Origin: Alitta virens
Taxonomy: Eukaryota; Annelida; Polychaeta; Phyllodocida; Nereididae
Direction: 5' to 3'
NCBI GenBank assembly: GCA_932294295.1
Contig: OW028577.1
Coordinates: 9,072,001 to 9,136,000, forward strand
DNA length: 64,000 bases
Numbering within the stretch: the first letter of the stretch is position 1; each line of letters opens with the position of its first letter. The position numbers and the translations under genes are program-made. Under the pieces are notes generated by a model. The model ran no database searches and was not told the DNA's origin. It saw only the letters and a list, made by a program, of their open reading frames with translations. Below, one piece after another: positions 48,440-61,021 of this stretch.

Positions 48440-48757
48440 CCCTCTCCAAAAAAAAAAACTCAGAGGCCAGAAGTTTAGGAGAAGGGGACATCATTCATGG
48501 GAGGGGGGGGGGGACTAAAACGTGCCCCCTTCACCTAAATAATGTTTACCCCCCCCCCCCCTCCATCACCAAGAAGGCTGGAAGCCCCTGACATGGAGAA
48601 ATTTGGTTGCCCCCTTCACCGAGAAGTTGGTTAGGTTGGTTGCCCACTTTACCAGGAAGTCTGAGACATGCTGACCCCGGCACTAAGATGGGTTGGCCCT
48701 GCTAAAGAAGTCTGCCCCCTTCACCGAGTAGTTGCTCGGGTGCCAACTCTTGGCTCC
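48440..48757 (+). repeat. Degenerate repeats of a CCCCCTTCACC word
   Basis: The word 'gcccccttcacc' recurs near 48524, 48609 and 48715, with 'gaagggggc' complements near 48359. Two runs of ten or more G or C occur near 48505 and 48550. The same word forms the terminal repeat of the element at 48761-49395. Confidence 0.5.
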
Positions 48758-48760
48758 TAC

Positions 48761-49395
48761 AGCCCCCTTCACATATAGCCAATTCAGACAACGGAGTGTC
48801 CCAGAGTAAAATTTCTTTCACTCCGGGGGGTTCCGAGATCAAACAGCTGAAAATGTCAACAAAAAATAAATGTTAGGCGGTGTGTACACGAGGGAAATAT
48901 GGTGGCAACAAGGAGCAACACGGAGTTAACACGACTGTCTCAGAAGAGTGCGGAGTGAACCAGATTTTACACAGTGACTTCGCGGATATAACCGGTCTTT
49001 ACACCGTGTTCATTTGTGTGGAACCGTGTTGGTCCTTGTACTCTCCGGCGTTAATGGCGGTGAAATATTCATGCCCGGTTGATGCCGGATGTAGCCGGAG
49101 ATATGCCGGAGTCAACACGGAGATTCCCAGAGATCGGCAGAGTCTACTGGGAGTCTACATGGATCAACACGGATCTACACGGATCAACACGGATTAAATT
49201 ACTCCGGGAACTCCGGCATGAAAAATTTAACATGTTTAATTTTTTCCCGGAGTCCCACGGTGGTCCCGGATCACCCCGGACAATGCCGGACAATGCCGGA
49301 AATAAACACGAGGTCTACATGCTATTACCCGGAGTTTGCCTATGTTATACTCCTGAACAATCCGGCGTCTGATCCGGCTATGTGTGAAGGGGGCT
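48761..49395 (+). mobile_element. 635-bp CCGG-rich inverted-repeat transposon
   Basis: The left end AGCCCCCTTCACATATAGCC is the inverted copy of the right end GGCTATGTGTGAAGGGGGCT, with one mismatch in 20. A TAC trinucleotide flanks both sides (48758-48760 and 49396-49398), a possible 3-bp target-site duplication. The interior is rich in 'CCGG', 'acacgg' and 'atcaacacgg' words and is less AT-rich than its surroundings. No transposase. Superfamily not assigned. Confidence 0.7.
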
Positions 49396-49398
49396 TAC

Positions 49399-50319
49399 CA
49401 CGGTTCCAGGGCAGCAGTGGACCCAAATTCACGTAGTGTCCGATCTCTGGAAGGAGACCAGGTACCTATCAGTCTCACCAGATTTGTCTCCCCAGGACAC
49501 TCATCCTTCTCCCCCCTTCAACAACTCTCACATGACAAGGTGGAGATTGGTCCATCAACAGCTATCAAGCATTCCGGGGGTAGCAGTGCCAATAGCCAAA
49601 ATTCTGTTGCATATGCATATGCATTGCATAGAAAGGGTCAGACAGATTGCAGCAAATGATATAGAAGATGTCAATAGCGCACTTGTGAAATAGTTCAAAT
49701 GATTACAGTTCAGTGCAAAATACTTGTAGACCTACCTATGTGTAATTGTGTTTTAATGGGATTTTATAAGCCCAGTATTGCATTTCACATTATAAAAATA
49801 TTGAATTGAATTTTTTTTCAATATTCCAGTGGTCCTCAGCCTGTGTCCCAATGTAGACCCTGTGCCTGGGGCCCAAAATATTTGTGCTGCAGTGTACTAA
49901 ATTAGAAAATTGAAACACAGGCGTTTGCCATCATGACAAGAACAGCTTTTACTCCCTCTGCGCAACAGCCTTCAAGGATGGGGTCAGTTTCAGTCAAAAA
50001 CATCATGTAACACCTCAAAAATGACAATATTACACAAAAATAAGTTTCTGCTTATTCTAAGTAATAACTTTCATTACTTATGGGTATTTACCACTCATAT
50101 GTGGGGAATTCCTTACCTGTTCACTGGGAATGTTCAATTCTCATCTCTAGTGGCAACTGATTTGCATATTTCACCATCTACACACATGATGGTGCTTCCT
50201 GATTGGCCAATATCTCCAACCACTGTGTTTTGTCAGTTTTAAGCCAATAAAGTGAATCTATGTTTAAGAATTGAGTGTAATCGATGCAAACAAAACTTGA
50301 TATGTAACAAACACCCTAT
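49399..50319. other. Intergenic, nothing recognised
   Basis: Two overlapping open frames run here out of the transposon but show no domain. The rest is AT-rich spacer. Confidence 0.3.
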
Positions 50320-52600
50320 AACAATGAGTGAGGTACAGACTGAACAGAAATGCCTTAAGCTGGGCAAGGCCCCTGGAATAAATGAAATTAGTTATGATTT
50401 TTACAAACATTTGTCTGACTACTTACTTCAGCTTCTTACATTATTGTTCAACTACATTTGGGAAAAGGGTGTTTACCCAAACAAATGGTCTGAGGGAATC
50501 ATTCAACCCCTGCATAAAAAAGGAAGTTATAGTCAACCTGATAAATATCGCAAACTGACACTAATGGCATGTGTGGGTCAAATATTTGAAGCCATTTTAA
50601 ATAAGAGATTAGTCTTCCAAAGTGAAGCTACAGACATTGTAGATCCTAATCAATTTGGTTTTAGTAAGGGTTGCAAAAATAGTGATAATGTATTCATATT
50701 AGACACAATCATATCTTACCATAAATCAATTCGCAAAACATAATTTATAACTTATATAGTTTATAGACTTTTCGAAAGCTTTTGACTTTGTCAAACGATC
50801 ATTCCTGTATTATAAACTGAATAAAAAAAAGAGGGCTATGGCGGAAAGCTTGTAAAAATAATACAAAGTATGTTCGACATGTCTGGTGCTAAAGTTAGAT
50901 GGCATGGTGAATTAGGGACAAACATAGATAGTACCCATGGCGTTCTTCAAGGTGGGATAGTAGGTCCCAAGCTATTTAATCTGTATTTATCAGACATGTG
51001 CGAATACCTAGACCAGACCTGTGGAGTAACAATATATGCTGATGACCTTGTTCTAATTTCAGAGAGTGCTGATGGAATGCAGACTCTATTAAAAGATCTT
51101 GAAGCTTATTGTAGAAAGTGGCATCTAATAATTAACTCTCAGAAGAGCAAAGTTATGATCTTCCGTAAATCTGTCAAATGTACAGCCCAAGATAATCATG
51201 ATTTCATTATTGAAAATTAGATATAGTTATTTCATACAAATATTTGGGCCATGTAATTAGTAATTCTAGCAACATACACAAAGTAATGTATGAGCATTTG
51301 ACAACCCAAGCACAAAAAGCAATGTATGCTCTTAAAGAAAAGACAAAGTCTACAGTTGGTTATTTACCAGCAAAATTGAGTATCAAAATGTTTGACACAC
51401 ATATATTACCAACACTTGAATACAATAGTGAAATATGGTTCCCAGAGAAGCAAATTGAAGCTCTTGAGAAAAATACAAGTTTGATTCCTTTAAAACCTGC
51501 TCAGTGTCAGGTGTCAAACTTCAACACTTGCCATTCTGGCTGATACAGGTCGATTTCCACTGATAGACAACATGCTTCAGCAATAAAATTTCTAGGCAGG
51601 CTAAGGTCAATACATGCCCTTGTTCTTACTTAGCTGTTATAATATTCAGACTAAGTTACAAGACTTTATAAAGTCACAAAAACTCTCCAAACAGATTCTG
51701 ACAATTCCAGCTTAAACAAGCACATTTTATCATTGTTTGAAAACGCTCATACTAAGATGCTCACTGAGATAAATGATAGTACGCTAAACCCAAAACTCAG
51801 AACATACAAAACCTTCAAGAATGATATTCAAATAGAGCCCTATCTGAATTATACCCTACCCACTAAGATGCTCACTGAGATAAATGATAGTACGCTAAAC
51901 CCAAAACTCAGAACATACAAAACCTTCAAGAATGATATTCAAATAGAGCCCTATATGAATTATACCCTACCCACTAAGATGCTCACTGAGATAAATGATA
52001 GTATGCTAAATCCAAAACTCAGAACATACAAAACCTTCAAGAATGATATTCAAATAGAGCCCTATCTGAAGTATACCCTACCCAAACCTGTCTATTGTAA
52101 TATAGCACTTTTAGACTAAGCTCATACAACCTTAATATTGAATTAGGCAGTTCCTGCAGATGAAAGAATTTGTGAAAAATGCAATCTGAACTAAGTAGAA
52201 AATGAATTTCATTGTTTAATGAGGTGTAAAAAATGGAATGATATCTGTTTAAACTTATTCCAAATTGCTTGTAAATGCGTCAAGGGCTTTACTATTCTCG
52301 ATCCAACTGAACAATTCTTACAAATATTAACAACTAAGAACACTAACCTTAACTTTGCTCTTGGTAAATTCCTACAGGTAACATTAAAATTAGACAGTAG
52401 AATATAAATGTTTTATATAATGGCAATTTAAATGTCTCCTGGAACTGAGCGGCTGGCGGCACATAGACGTAACTGCTTCCATGTGCGTGTATGACATTGT
52501 ACATTTGTATATTTGTAAATATCTACTATTGTAAGTCACTTTATATTGTATGTCAATATTCCCATATTGTATATTACTTCATATTGTTTACCATGTTGAT
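50320..52600 (+). pseudogene. 5'-truncated, frameshifted LINE with intact YADD box
   Basis: Plus-strand segments 50252-50743, 50870-51220, 51244-51543 and 51733-52407 together read as a LINE ORF2. Landmarks are 'LGKAPGINEISYDFYKH' (RT motif 1 region), 'IDFSKAFDFV' (motif A, in a different frame near 50766), 'HGVLQGGIVGPKLFNLYLSD', YADDLVLI (catalytic, near 51036), then 'MFDTHILPTLEYNSEIW'. Several frameshifts and stops separate them, so no protein can be made. About 3' of 52400 is untranslated tail. Same family as the fragment at 23673. Confidence 0.88.
51751..52083 (+). repeat. In-frame 111-bp tandem triplication inside the LINE
   Basis: Units start at 51751, 51862 and 51973, each 111 bp (37 codons), beginning 'actaagatgctcactgag' and differing by only a few bases. 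The period keeps the frame open. The single-copy equivalent is in the related LINE at 24150-24260. The units are nearly identical, so the amplification is recent. Confidence 0.95.
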
Positions 52601-52904
52601 AACAGTCAAGAGTACATCATGTATATATATATATATATATATATCTTATGCTTAGTGTTTATTTTGTTATTGTACCTGAATAGTCGTGCTAAAATTATTT
52701 GTTGGTGCTTTTTAAACAGTATTATTACTATTATTTGTTTAGTTCCGAGTGCTTTAGAATTTCTTAGACTACGTAATGTTGATTAGTATTAGTCCTAATC
52801 GAGCTCTACTTATTTAATTATTTAACTGTTAATCCATGTATTTCTAGTATCTTCTTTTTTTTTGCCATTTATTTATTTTTTGTCATGCTGACACATGTTT
52901 CAAT

Positions 52905-53050
52905 TTGATATTTTGGTAGAGCAGCAAAATAATTGCCATCAAGCTTAGGGTACTTCCTAATGTATTCAGTTGCATTCTGATTGGCTGTTGCAAATTACAT
53001 AGCTGCCTCTTGAAATGAGAAGCTATTTAAGGCAGTCAGGAGACTTAAAG
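52905..53050 (+). repeat. Dispersed repeat, copy A
   Basis: Matches the reverse complement of 60395-60535: 'attgccatcaagct.aggg', 'ttcctaatg.attcag', 'attctgattggctgttg' and 'ttacatagctgcc'. Class unknown. Confidence 0.7.
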
Positions 53051-54076
53051 TATAACTGAGCAATATTATATGTTGGCAAACGCCTGTGTGCAGCATGCAT
53101 AAATTTCCACAATGTGCTGTGACTCCAGTGAGACATAACTTTGATCAAGGTGTCAAAGTTCAGAATCACATACTTTATGTGTCTCTTCAATTTGCAGTCA
53201 CCTTATTTTTTTTTTTTAAAGTTCCATTTCACACAATGAATACAGGGTCCCACAGTTTCTTACCCTCAGCAAACGAAGTTCGAAGAGGGCTATTGTTATC
53301 ACTTTGAAAAATCCATGTCCATCCGTGGGCAGGCGGGCGGGCAGATGGGCAGGCTGGCGCCACACTTTCGTTTCCGCAGCAGAGTCTGAATTATATAGTT
53401 CTTCACTTGGTGAGCTTTTTGACATCCATATCATTCTTTTTTCATACTAATGTTTTTCCGTTACCAGTACTCAAACACTAATGCGCTTACACTTAATCTA
53501 TGACATTTCATAGAGTATTACTCTCGGGGGAGCAAGGATCCCAGTTGGGGAGCAAGGACTTGGACAGTGTAGAAAGGTTTATATTATTCCTACAAAGTTG
53601 TCTTCTTGAAATAAAGAATGAAGTTCATCTAAATATTACTTGCCATATGCATTTTCGAATTATTAACTTCACAGTCATGTTTATCATGCAAAATATTAAA
53701 ATGGATACTAAACATGATATACATATATTCATTATTATATTGATTTTATGCCTAATAGAAACAGTTAAAATATACAGATGGGATAGCTACTGTACATGTA
53801 CGTAGCTGAAATGGTGACAACAATAGATTTTTAGTAAATAGATCTATATCTATATATTATTATCAAAGTTGCTAAAAAAAACTCAGACAGCTGTAGGAAA
53901 CACCATCGGAATTTTCCCTGTGTGCTTTCGTTTGATTTGGAATTTGTTGAATGGAAAAGAGTTGCTCAACTAGATTTGTTAAAATTGTCAAAATAAAGTA
54001 TCAAACAGGTGGCAGCACTAGCTGGCTTACTGACGCGCCATCTATCGTATTCTTTAGGGCCGACGGAAAAGGGGCC

Positions 54077-54083
54077 ACTTCCG
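54077..54083. promoter_or_regulatory. ETS-type site upstream of MED16
   Basis: ACTTCCG (CGGAAGT on the other strand) 95 bases before the MED16 start codon. ETS/GABP sites of this form are typical of housekeeping promoters. No TATA box is nearby. Confidence 0.4.
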
Positions 54084-54177
54084 TTGTATAGAAGCCGGCT
54101 TGATTAAAATTGAAACAGAGACAAATTGTGGGTTATAATAACGCAATTAAGTGCTTCTTTAGTGCAGACTTGCCATA

Positions 54178-57100
54178 ATGGAGCTGATTTACACAGCCAG
54201 CAAGTCTAGCAAGCACAGGAAAGATTGGGTGGTGGATGAAACGCCGATATGTTGCTTGTCACCGAGAAACACAATCGCGTTCACTTCCTCTCGCAGTCTG
54301 CTGGAAGAGAATAGGTAAATACAGTGTCTTATAAAATAAAATGTATGTATATGTCTTTGCAACTGTTAAGTATTGTTTGCCCATGGTGATCTGTTGTGTC
54401 AGAGTTGCCATAGATGATGCTTCATTTATATATACCCCCCCCCCCCTACATTTTGGGAAGGGGGGGGGGTTGATAAATGCAACCCCCCCCCCCCTCCGAA
54501 ATTCACATATGAAAATTATCTTTTCCTACACACTTAAATTGTTTTGGAACATTAAATTGTTTTGGAACATTAAATTGTTTTGGAACATTAGTGCTTGGTT
54601 AAATAGTTATGCACAATTAATTCACCTCTTGACAAGTGTCCGTGTGTTAACTGCCGCCACTTGTATGAGCGAGAGAAAGTCACGGTTTGACAGACAAAGT
54701 AGACCTGCATCCCCCCCCCCCCCCACCCAGCTGTCAAGAGAAATTGCCGTCCCTTGTACTAAAAAAAAGTTTTAAAAAAATTTTTGTTAATTAATTTCAC
54801 TTTGTTAGCCTATTAATAACACTTTGATTCAGCCCCTGGTCTTTGGCATTTCAATGGAATAAGTGGCTGTGCAGTGGCACTTTTTCGTTTGTTAAGCCTT
54901 GGTCCGGCGACTTGATTAGAATCATGCCGGATGTGCATGCTATTCATATATTTAAGTAGTATATATATATATACACGATGTACTTGGCATTACTTCATGG
55001 CTTTTTTTCATCTATTTTGTAGTGCCGATTCAGTGGAAGCTCTGCACCATATCTACATTTGTGATATAGACAAACCCTGGGACATCCATCTGGTTACAAA
55101 AAGCACAGAAAATGTTGTTGCTCTTGAATGGAATGAGAGTGCTACTCGACTAATCATAGCAACGGCCCTTGGTACAATACAAGTGTGGAGCATGAAGGTG
55201 AACATACATGTTTTCAGCAAGACACAACTTGTTGGTGATCCATCCATTTGCTGACCTCTGTTTATCGCGGTCCTTGGGGGACATAATATCACAACCGCGA
55301 TGTAGCTGAGGTTCTCGAATATATAATATACTGCCACACCCCCTCGCGACAAAAATGACGTGTTCGCTCAACCGGAACGATCTATGCCTGTCTAGCCTGT
55401 TACATAATTGTAATTAAGGTCATGTCCAGTCAATAGCATAAACAGTATGAAAGCTTTTCAATTAAGTATTGTGCTGAAAGCATAAAAAATAGTGATATTT
55501 TCTTAATTGCACTTCGCAGCTCACACTTAAAGGTCAGTTCAATGAGCTCTAGTCTAATATTATGAAGTTCACAATATTCAGCAATGTTTGAATTGCAATT
55601 TAATTTATAACTGAATGAGTTATCTATCAAGTCACAACAAAGACAATTCAGCTACTTAAGATGTTCAGAAGACAATGGCGTGACAGTAGTGCGCGCGTGG
55701 ACGCCAAATAGGATCAATTACATAATATTACATCATCTATGTCTAGTCAGTTCGGGGGACATGCGGGTACCGCGAATAACGAAAAGTTCGTGTTAATTAG
55801 AGGCGCGCTATAGAAAGGTTGGACTGTACTTTAGTTTTAATTAAACATTTAGTATTTCTCTCTGCAGGATTACTTGTTGAACAAATGGGTCTGTACAAGT
55901 AAAGCAACAATTGAAGGTGAAGAAATTGTCAGTCTGGGATGGTTGCATACAGGAGTGCGGGTAAGCTTTTATTTATAATCGCTGTTATGACGGTCATAAT
56001 TGTGAAACATATCACACTGTTTGGTCAATCAGAATCACAACTACAAATGATGTATTTGCTTGTTGTTTTCACAGGTAAACTTTCATGCAGACAAGAAAGA
56101 TAATGTTCCATATGCCGAAAAAATTTCAAGGGCCCAGTTTTCTCCTTCTCTTTGCCATTTTGGTGGAAAGGCTACTGTGGGTATCATCACAATCACAGCA
56201 TCTGGAATGGTAAGTATTGTGTTATTAAAGTACATTGCAAAATGTAGTATATCATAGCTGAAGTACAAATTAATATGCTACTGCAAGTTGATTAACCATT
56301 TTCTATGTAACTAGCGGTTTTCTGAAATTATCAGTACTGTACTCGATTGACAGGTTGTTATTGGACTTTTGAGATCTGGTGAAGATATGGATCTGCAGAC
56401 TGAAAGCTTAGGTGCATGGCAGGGTCGTTTGAAAATAGCAGATTTCACGTTTGAGTCATCTGGAGACATTATTGTGGCTGCCAGTGATGGTCAGATTGGT
56501 TCACCAATTCAGTGCTACAAAGTTTCTCTAAAGAAAGAACATGGATCTTGTGGAATCACTTGCAAACCCATGGCAAGCCTATATGCCAACTGCAATCAGG
56601 ATTCTAAGTTGAGAGAATCAAACACTGGCAGAGTTACTCATATCCAGTTCATACAGACCCAGTGTGGTGAGGTATGTACACATTTGACAAGTATACTATG
56701 ATTATTATCAACAGAAATAGTTATGTTTCTCTAGACAGCTAAATGATATTGTGGTGCATAGAGTTTGTCCTAATTTGCCTATTGCAGGTTCTCATCGTTG
56801 GGGCAGGAGATGTTAACACAAGTCACGTAGAAATGTGGCAATTGATGGACCACCAGCCAAGTTACCACAAGTTCTTCCAGTCAGGAGGCATTGCTGGAAG
56901 CAGCACTCCTCCACAGGCATCTTCTCGGTATTCAACTCACAAGTGGGTGCATCGCTCACGCATCACTCATGGGAGCTTGCCTGTGTCTATTGCTATTCCA
57001 CGCTTTCCTGTTATATACAACTCAGCAGACAACTCCGGTAGTCTGTTTCAGTATATAGCAGTGTCTTACAGGGATGGATCTGTCAAACTCATCAACCGTC

Positions 57101-58804
57101 ACACATTCCAGTTGATCTCAACCACTAATCTGGATACAGGCATTTGTGAAATCGACCAGGGTGAGAAAAGAATGAGGACTTTACCGTACATGGCTCATAT
57201 GCAGCAGGTAAGTTGTCATCAAAGCGAATATAACTTTGACATAGCACCTACAATGATCTGAGTGTAGAAGTGTTAAACCTGTGTTCAGCAAATTACATTA
57301 CATTGACATGGATCAGTTGGCATTGTTTCTAATTTTTTCTGTGGTTTCATTTGTAGACTTTCACCGGCTGCAGCTTGGTAGGCCTGGATCAGTTTAGTTG
57401 CCTGTATGTCATGAGAGCTGTCAATAACATGAGAGATCCCATGACAATGGTGGCTCCGGTATTCCTTGTTTCAATGCTGGAATACTCAATGATCATGGGT
57501 TATGATTGGTGGGATGTACTGGCTTCATTAAGACAAGGTGAATTTGGATAATGCATTTGTATAAACATGTCAGTTGTTTATTAGTATTGTGGACCCTACT
57601 GGCCCTACAGGCATAGTTTTTTTTTACTAAATTATGTTTTACCTTTATTTGTAGGTTTGGTAGAAAATGTCATTCAGAAATTGAGTGACAACTTCGTAAA
57701 GCAACCCGGTTCTACCCAAGAGCTGCTGTATGCAAGATTCTTGTCAATGAAGGCTTCGCTCTGCAAAGTGAACAACATTGGACAACAGAGAGCGGCTGAT
57801 TGTCATTGCCAGATCATGTTGCACTCATTAGCCACTGCATTCAAGTCTTTGCTGCGACCGAAGGCCATGTCTGCTACTGATGGTGTAAGTTTTGCTGCTT
57901 TGGTATTACATAGCTGGATCGTGAAAATACTGCACTGAAAGATATATCAATATTATTATTTATGTCTGCTTTTCAGGGACCTGCTGAAAAACTTAGCACC
58001 ATCTGTGCTAAAAGCCTAGAACCAGATCTGGACAAAGTGTTGCTGGCTCTTAGCAATGAAAAAAAGGACTTCATGGTTGAACATCAAACTCTCCAAGTTT
58101 TACAACCTCTTATTCAGTGGGTGGCTGACCTGACCTTATACCTTCTCTCAAGTCTGCCCATGCTACAAGGACACAGCAGCACATTCCCAGGGGCTGTGCT
58201 GGTGCAAGATGCTGGTGCTCTTATTATGCTGCGGGAACTTCTTGTCATCATTCGAATATGGGGTTCTACTAATATCAGCTGTCTCCCTCATTTTACAACC
58301 ACATCGCCAAATTTCGATTGTTTGTCCCACCTCTACAGACTCCTTACTAAAGTCTGGATGCTCCGTAATGACAATCGCAGTATTGATGAAGATGATGCTC
58401 TTCTGGATGACTGCTGTTTGTTGCCAAGCCAGGCTATGATCCCTCAAGTTGACCAGGCATTGTTTGGTGACACAAACTACCGATCTTCAATTAACTTCCA
58501 ACCACAACCCCAAAAATACACGTTCAGCCAAATCGCTAAACATGCTAGTCGCTCAGCTCACCAGATGGTTCTGTCAGATGGATCTGTGGCACCTCAGCAA
58601 TGCAGAGATGTTGTAAGATTTGTCAATCTAGGAATCTCCCCGCTTCAGCAACTGAGAGAATGTTGTCGCTGTGGATGCATGTCTCTTCTGGAAGGACCAT
58701 CTCAGGTTCCTGCGCTGCTTGCCTGGGATATGCGCTGGTCAAAAGCTTGTCCATGTGGTGGACATTGGAAAGTGAAGAATCCCTCTGTGGACATTCTTGT
58801 GTAA
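54178..58804 (+). CDS. MED16: Mediator complex subunit 16 (9 exons, complete)
   Basis: Exons are 54178-54314, 55023-55197, 55868-55960, 56075-56209, 56354-56671, 56788-57207, 57357-57537, 57655-57884 and 57977-58804. All junctions are GT-AG with matching phases. They total 2517 bases and 838 residues, close to the vertebrate length. MED16 is a nuclear subunit of the Mediator tail module that relays activator signals to RNA polymerase II. The N-terminal half has WD40-like propeller text ('VVALEWNESATRLIIATALGTIQVWSMK', split across short exons). The last 45 residues hold the conserved cysteine-rich end, CCRCGCMSLLEG followed by WDMRWSKACPCGGHWK, a metal-binding-like signature of the family. 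The start ATG opens MELIYTASKSSKHRKDW, fitting the family N-terminus. Introns are short (114-708 bases). No frameshift or missing piece was seen. Confidence 0.95.
54427..54588 (+). repeat. Homopolymer runs and 18-bp triplicate in MED16 intron 1
   Basis: Runs of about 13 C, 10 G and 14 C occur between 54437 and 54494. An 18-bp unit (taaattgttttggaacat) is repeated three times exactly at 54535-54588. Non-coding. Confidence 0.9.
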
Positions 58805-58961
58805 ACTGCTTTGAACTGTATTGATGAGGTTATATTTATTTGCATTGCTGAAGATGCATTATATAAGGAAATGTATATTAGTTGTAAATACAATGGTTAA
58901 GTATATTATATTTGTAAAAAATCATGCAAAATATTTTGTCTAACTTTTTTATTGCGAAAAA

Positions 58962-58967
58962 AATAAA
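58962..58967 (+). terminator. Poly(A) signal of MED16
   Basis: AATAAA 158 bases after the MED16 stop codon, in an A-rich context. Confidence 0.7.
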
Positions 58968-59219
58968 ACATTGGGAAAAAGCTTAGCAATGACAGCTTGT
59001 GAATTTCATTGAAGTAATCACAGGCGCTATCCAGCTCATTGCTATACATGTCAAGATAAAATAACAAGGTGCCTCTCTCGTCCATTAAGCAAGTCGACTT
59101 GGTCCCATTCAAACTTCCGATGCTCTAACTGCACATAATTTACGCCTCTGAATCTTTGGTAACAGCAAGTAAGCAATATTTCCTAACTTTTTTTAATCAA
59201 CAACATTGTAGATATTGTC

Positions 59220-59522
59220 TCATTTTTGGCTGTTATAACGCATTTTTGGGACGCGAATACGATCGCGACAGTCATGCGGACAGCATGTAGGTCCTTGACA
59301 GCTGCAGCAGAGGCACCCACAGGGTTTATTAGGGAAAATCCTGAGGCCCCGCAGGCCACAGACTGGCTACAAAGGGTCGCGGTCCTGATTTAGAGCAGCG
59401 CAGACGTAGTTGGCGACACCAGTGACCTGAATTCTGTCTGCAAGACTGTCGCACAAGAATTCCCAGTGCTCCACCTTTCGATTGATGACGATCTCAATAT
59501 TATCAACCCTAATGAACTTTAA
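59220..59522 (-). other. Unassigned coding-like segment with cysteine-rich end
   Basis: The minus strand is open from 59522 to 59370 (51 codons, containing 'VEHWEFLCDSLADRIQVTG'), then has one TAG at 59367-59369. It is open again in the same frame to 59220 (48 codons). The second part has nine cysteines, five packed as C-x-C-x-CC-x-C followed by CC-x3-C. I recognise no family. It may be a decayed mobile-element protein or an exon of an unidentified gene. No ATG or splice sites could be fixed. Confidence 0.25.
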
Positions 59523-60394
59523 TTAGCTACGACTGGGAAGAGCTGATCGAGACCAAACTACAAAGCAACTAAGAGCCTCTATGTTTTACCTACGTTTCTA
59601 TGAGAAGAGCTACGAATATCTAAGAATATCTTTGATGTCACATACCGTAGGGAATTCGTAGCTATAAACAAAACGTCGTAGTTCAGCAAAACTGTTTTGC
59701 ACTCCATGACCTATGACGATGCCCCAAGACTATGTACAATGACTAATAAAGATCATATACTCGACGTCTGACGATCCTCCACGAATTTGCTATTCATGAT
59801 AGATCATCAAAATCGTGATGGTTTGAACTGGGCTTTACTCTTAGTAGTCATTCACAAGGGGGTGTTTTGTTATGTTTTATTAAGTATTCCCAGGATCGAG
59901 GGGCATTCGAGATATCTTGGGGACATTGAATACACATCCTGGAGTTCAGGATATCATAGAGGCTGCACTAATGAGTGATTTCAGTTGTCACCACTGGCTC
60001 GGGATGAAATCATGCAATTTGTGATCCTGCATGATCGACTATATCACATGATTAATGTGACAATTTGACTATATTAGTGATATGTAAACACAACTTACTA
60101 CCCATGGACAGCTTCAGAAAATGCTTAGCTTAAAGAGCAAATGAATTTCATTTACATGGCCAGGGTTTACTTAATATCTTGTATAAAAGGATCCAAGAAA
60201 ATTTTGATATGTCAAGCATGGTTGTGGGAAAGGGACTTCTGACTCCCCAAAAACCTATAAATGGTCCCGCCCCATCCCTTTAAAATGCTCAGTTCTGATG
60301 CAGCATGTGAATTTCATCAAAAATCAAAATATTATGGTCACTTTATGAGTTCAGGTGTTGCCTGTGAGAGCACTTGTACTTTATCTAATACCAA
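59523..60394. other. Intergenic, nothing recognised
   Basis: Short open frames only. No domain, repeat family or splice structure was seen. Confidence 0.3.
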
Positions 60395-60535
60395 GGCTCT
60401 TGACTGCCTAACTGGCTTCTCATCTTAAGTGGCAGCTATGTAATTTTACAACAGCCATTCAGAATGTAGCTGAATGCATTAGGAAATGCCCTGAGCTTGA
60501 TGGCAATTCTTTTGCTAGTTAGACTTAAATACAAA
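60395..60535 (-). repeat. Dispersed repeat, copy B
   Basis: Inverted counterpart of 52905-53050, about 80 percent identical by eye over 135 bases. Confidence 0.7.
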
Positions 60536-60818
60536 CAAATTTATCTAATAGCCTAAAGGGTGGCTTATGGCATTGAATGTCTAACAGTAAAATTTCATAT
60601 CAATTAATTTTGTTTGCATTGATTACACTCGATTCTTAAACAAAGATTGCTTCTGGACATTTGCATTGATGTAAGAAATATGCTGTATGTCATTAATGAT
60701 GATTTGCATGGATCTCTCAGTAACCCAGGAGGACACTTGATAGCGATACTTATGTTTCTTACGGTGTTCCTCCTGGTCTTTCACATACTGAAGATGTATA
60801 TTGTATGAGGGCAAATAA

Positions 60819-61007
60819 GGGCGGAGGCCTAGCTCAGAGGTAGTGCTCTGGGCTTCCAACCGCTGGGTCCCGGGTTCCATTCCTGGTCAAGCCTAAGTTG
60901 GATGGCTGTTTCCTCCTTTGTCTCATTGCCATGGTCTCTGCCTGTCCTAATTAGCCCACCTGGTACAGAAATACAGGACGTAAAGCCCTAATCACACACA
61001 CGCACAC
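60819..61007 (+). mobile_element. tRNA-derived SINE, copy 1
   Basis: The head 'ggcctagctcagaggtagtg' is a pol III A box and GGGTTCCATTCC (60872-60883) is a slightly altered B box. The body matches copy 2 at 62358 ('gccatggtctctgcctgtcc', 'agaaatacaggacgtaaag') and the tail is CA-rich. An exact 14-bp target-site duplication ATGAGGGCAAATAA flanks it at 60805-60818 and 61008-61021. Confidence 0.92.
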
Positions 61008-61021
61008 ATGAGGGCAAATAA

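Noticed and set aside
53216..53434. GC-richer stretch as an exon
   Set aside because: Short frames on both strands arise from 'gggcaggcgggcggg'-type repeats. There are no splice partners.
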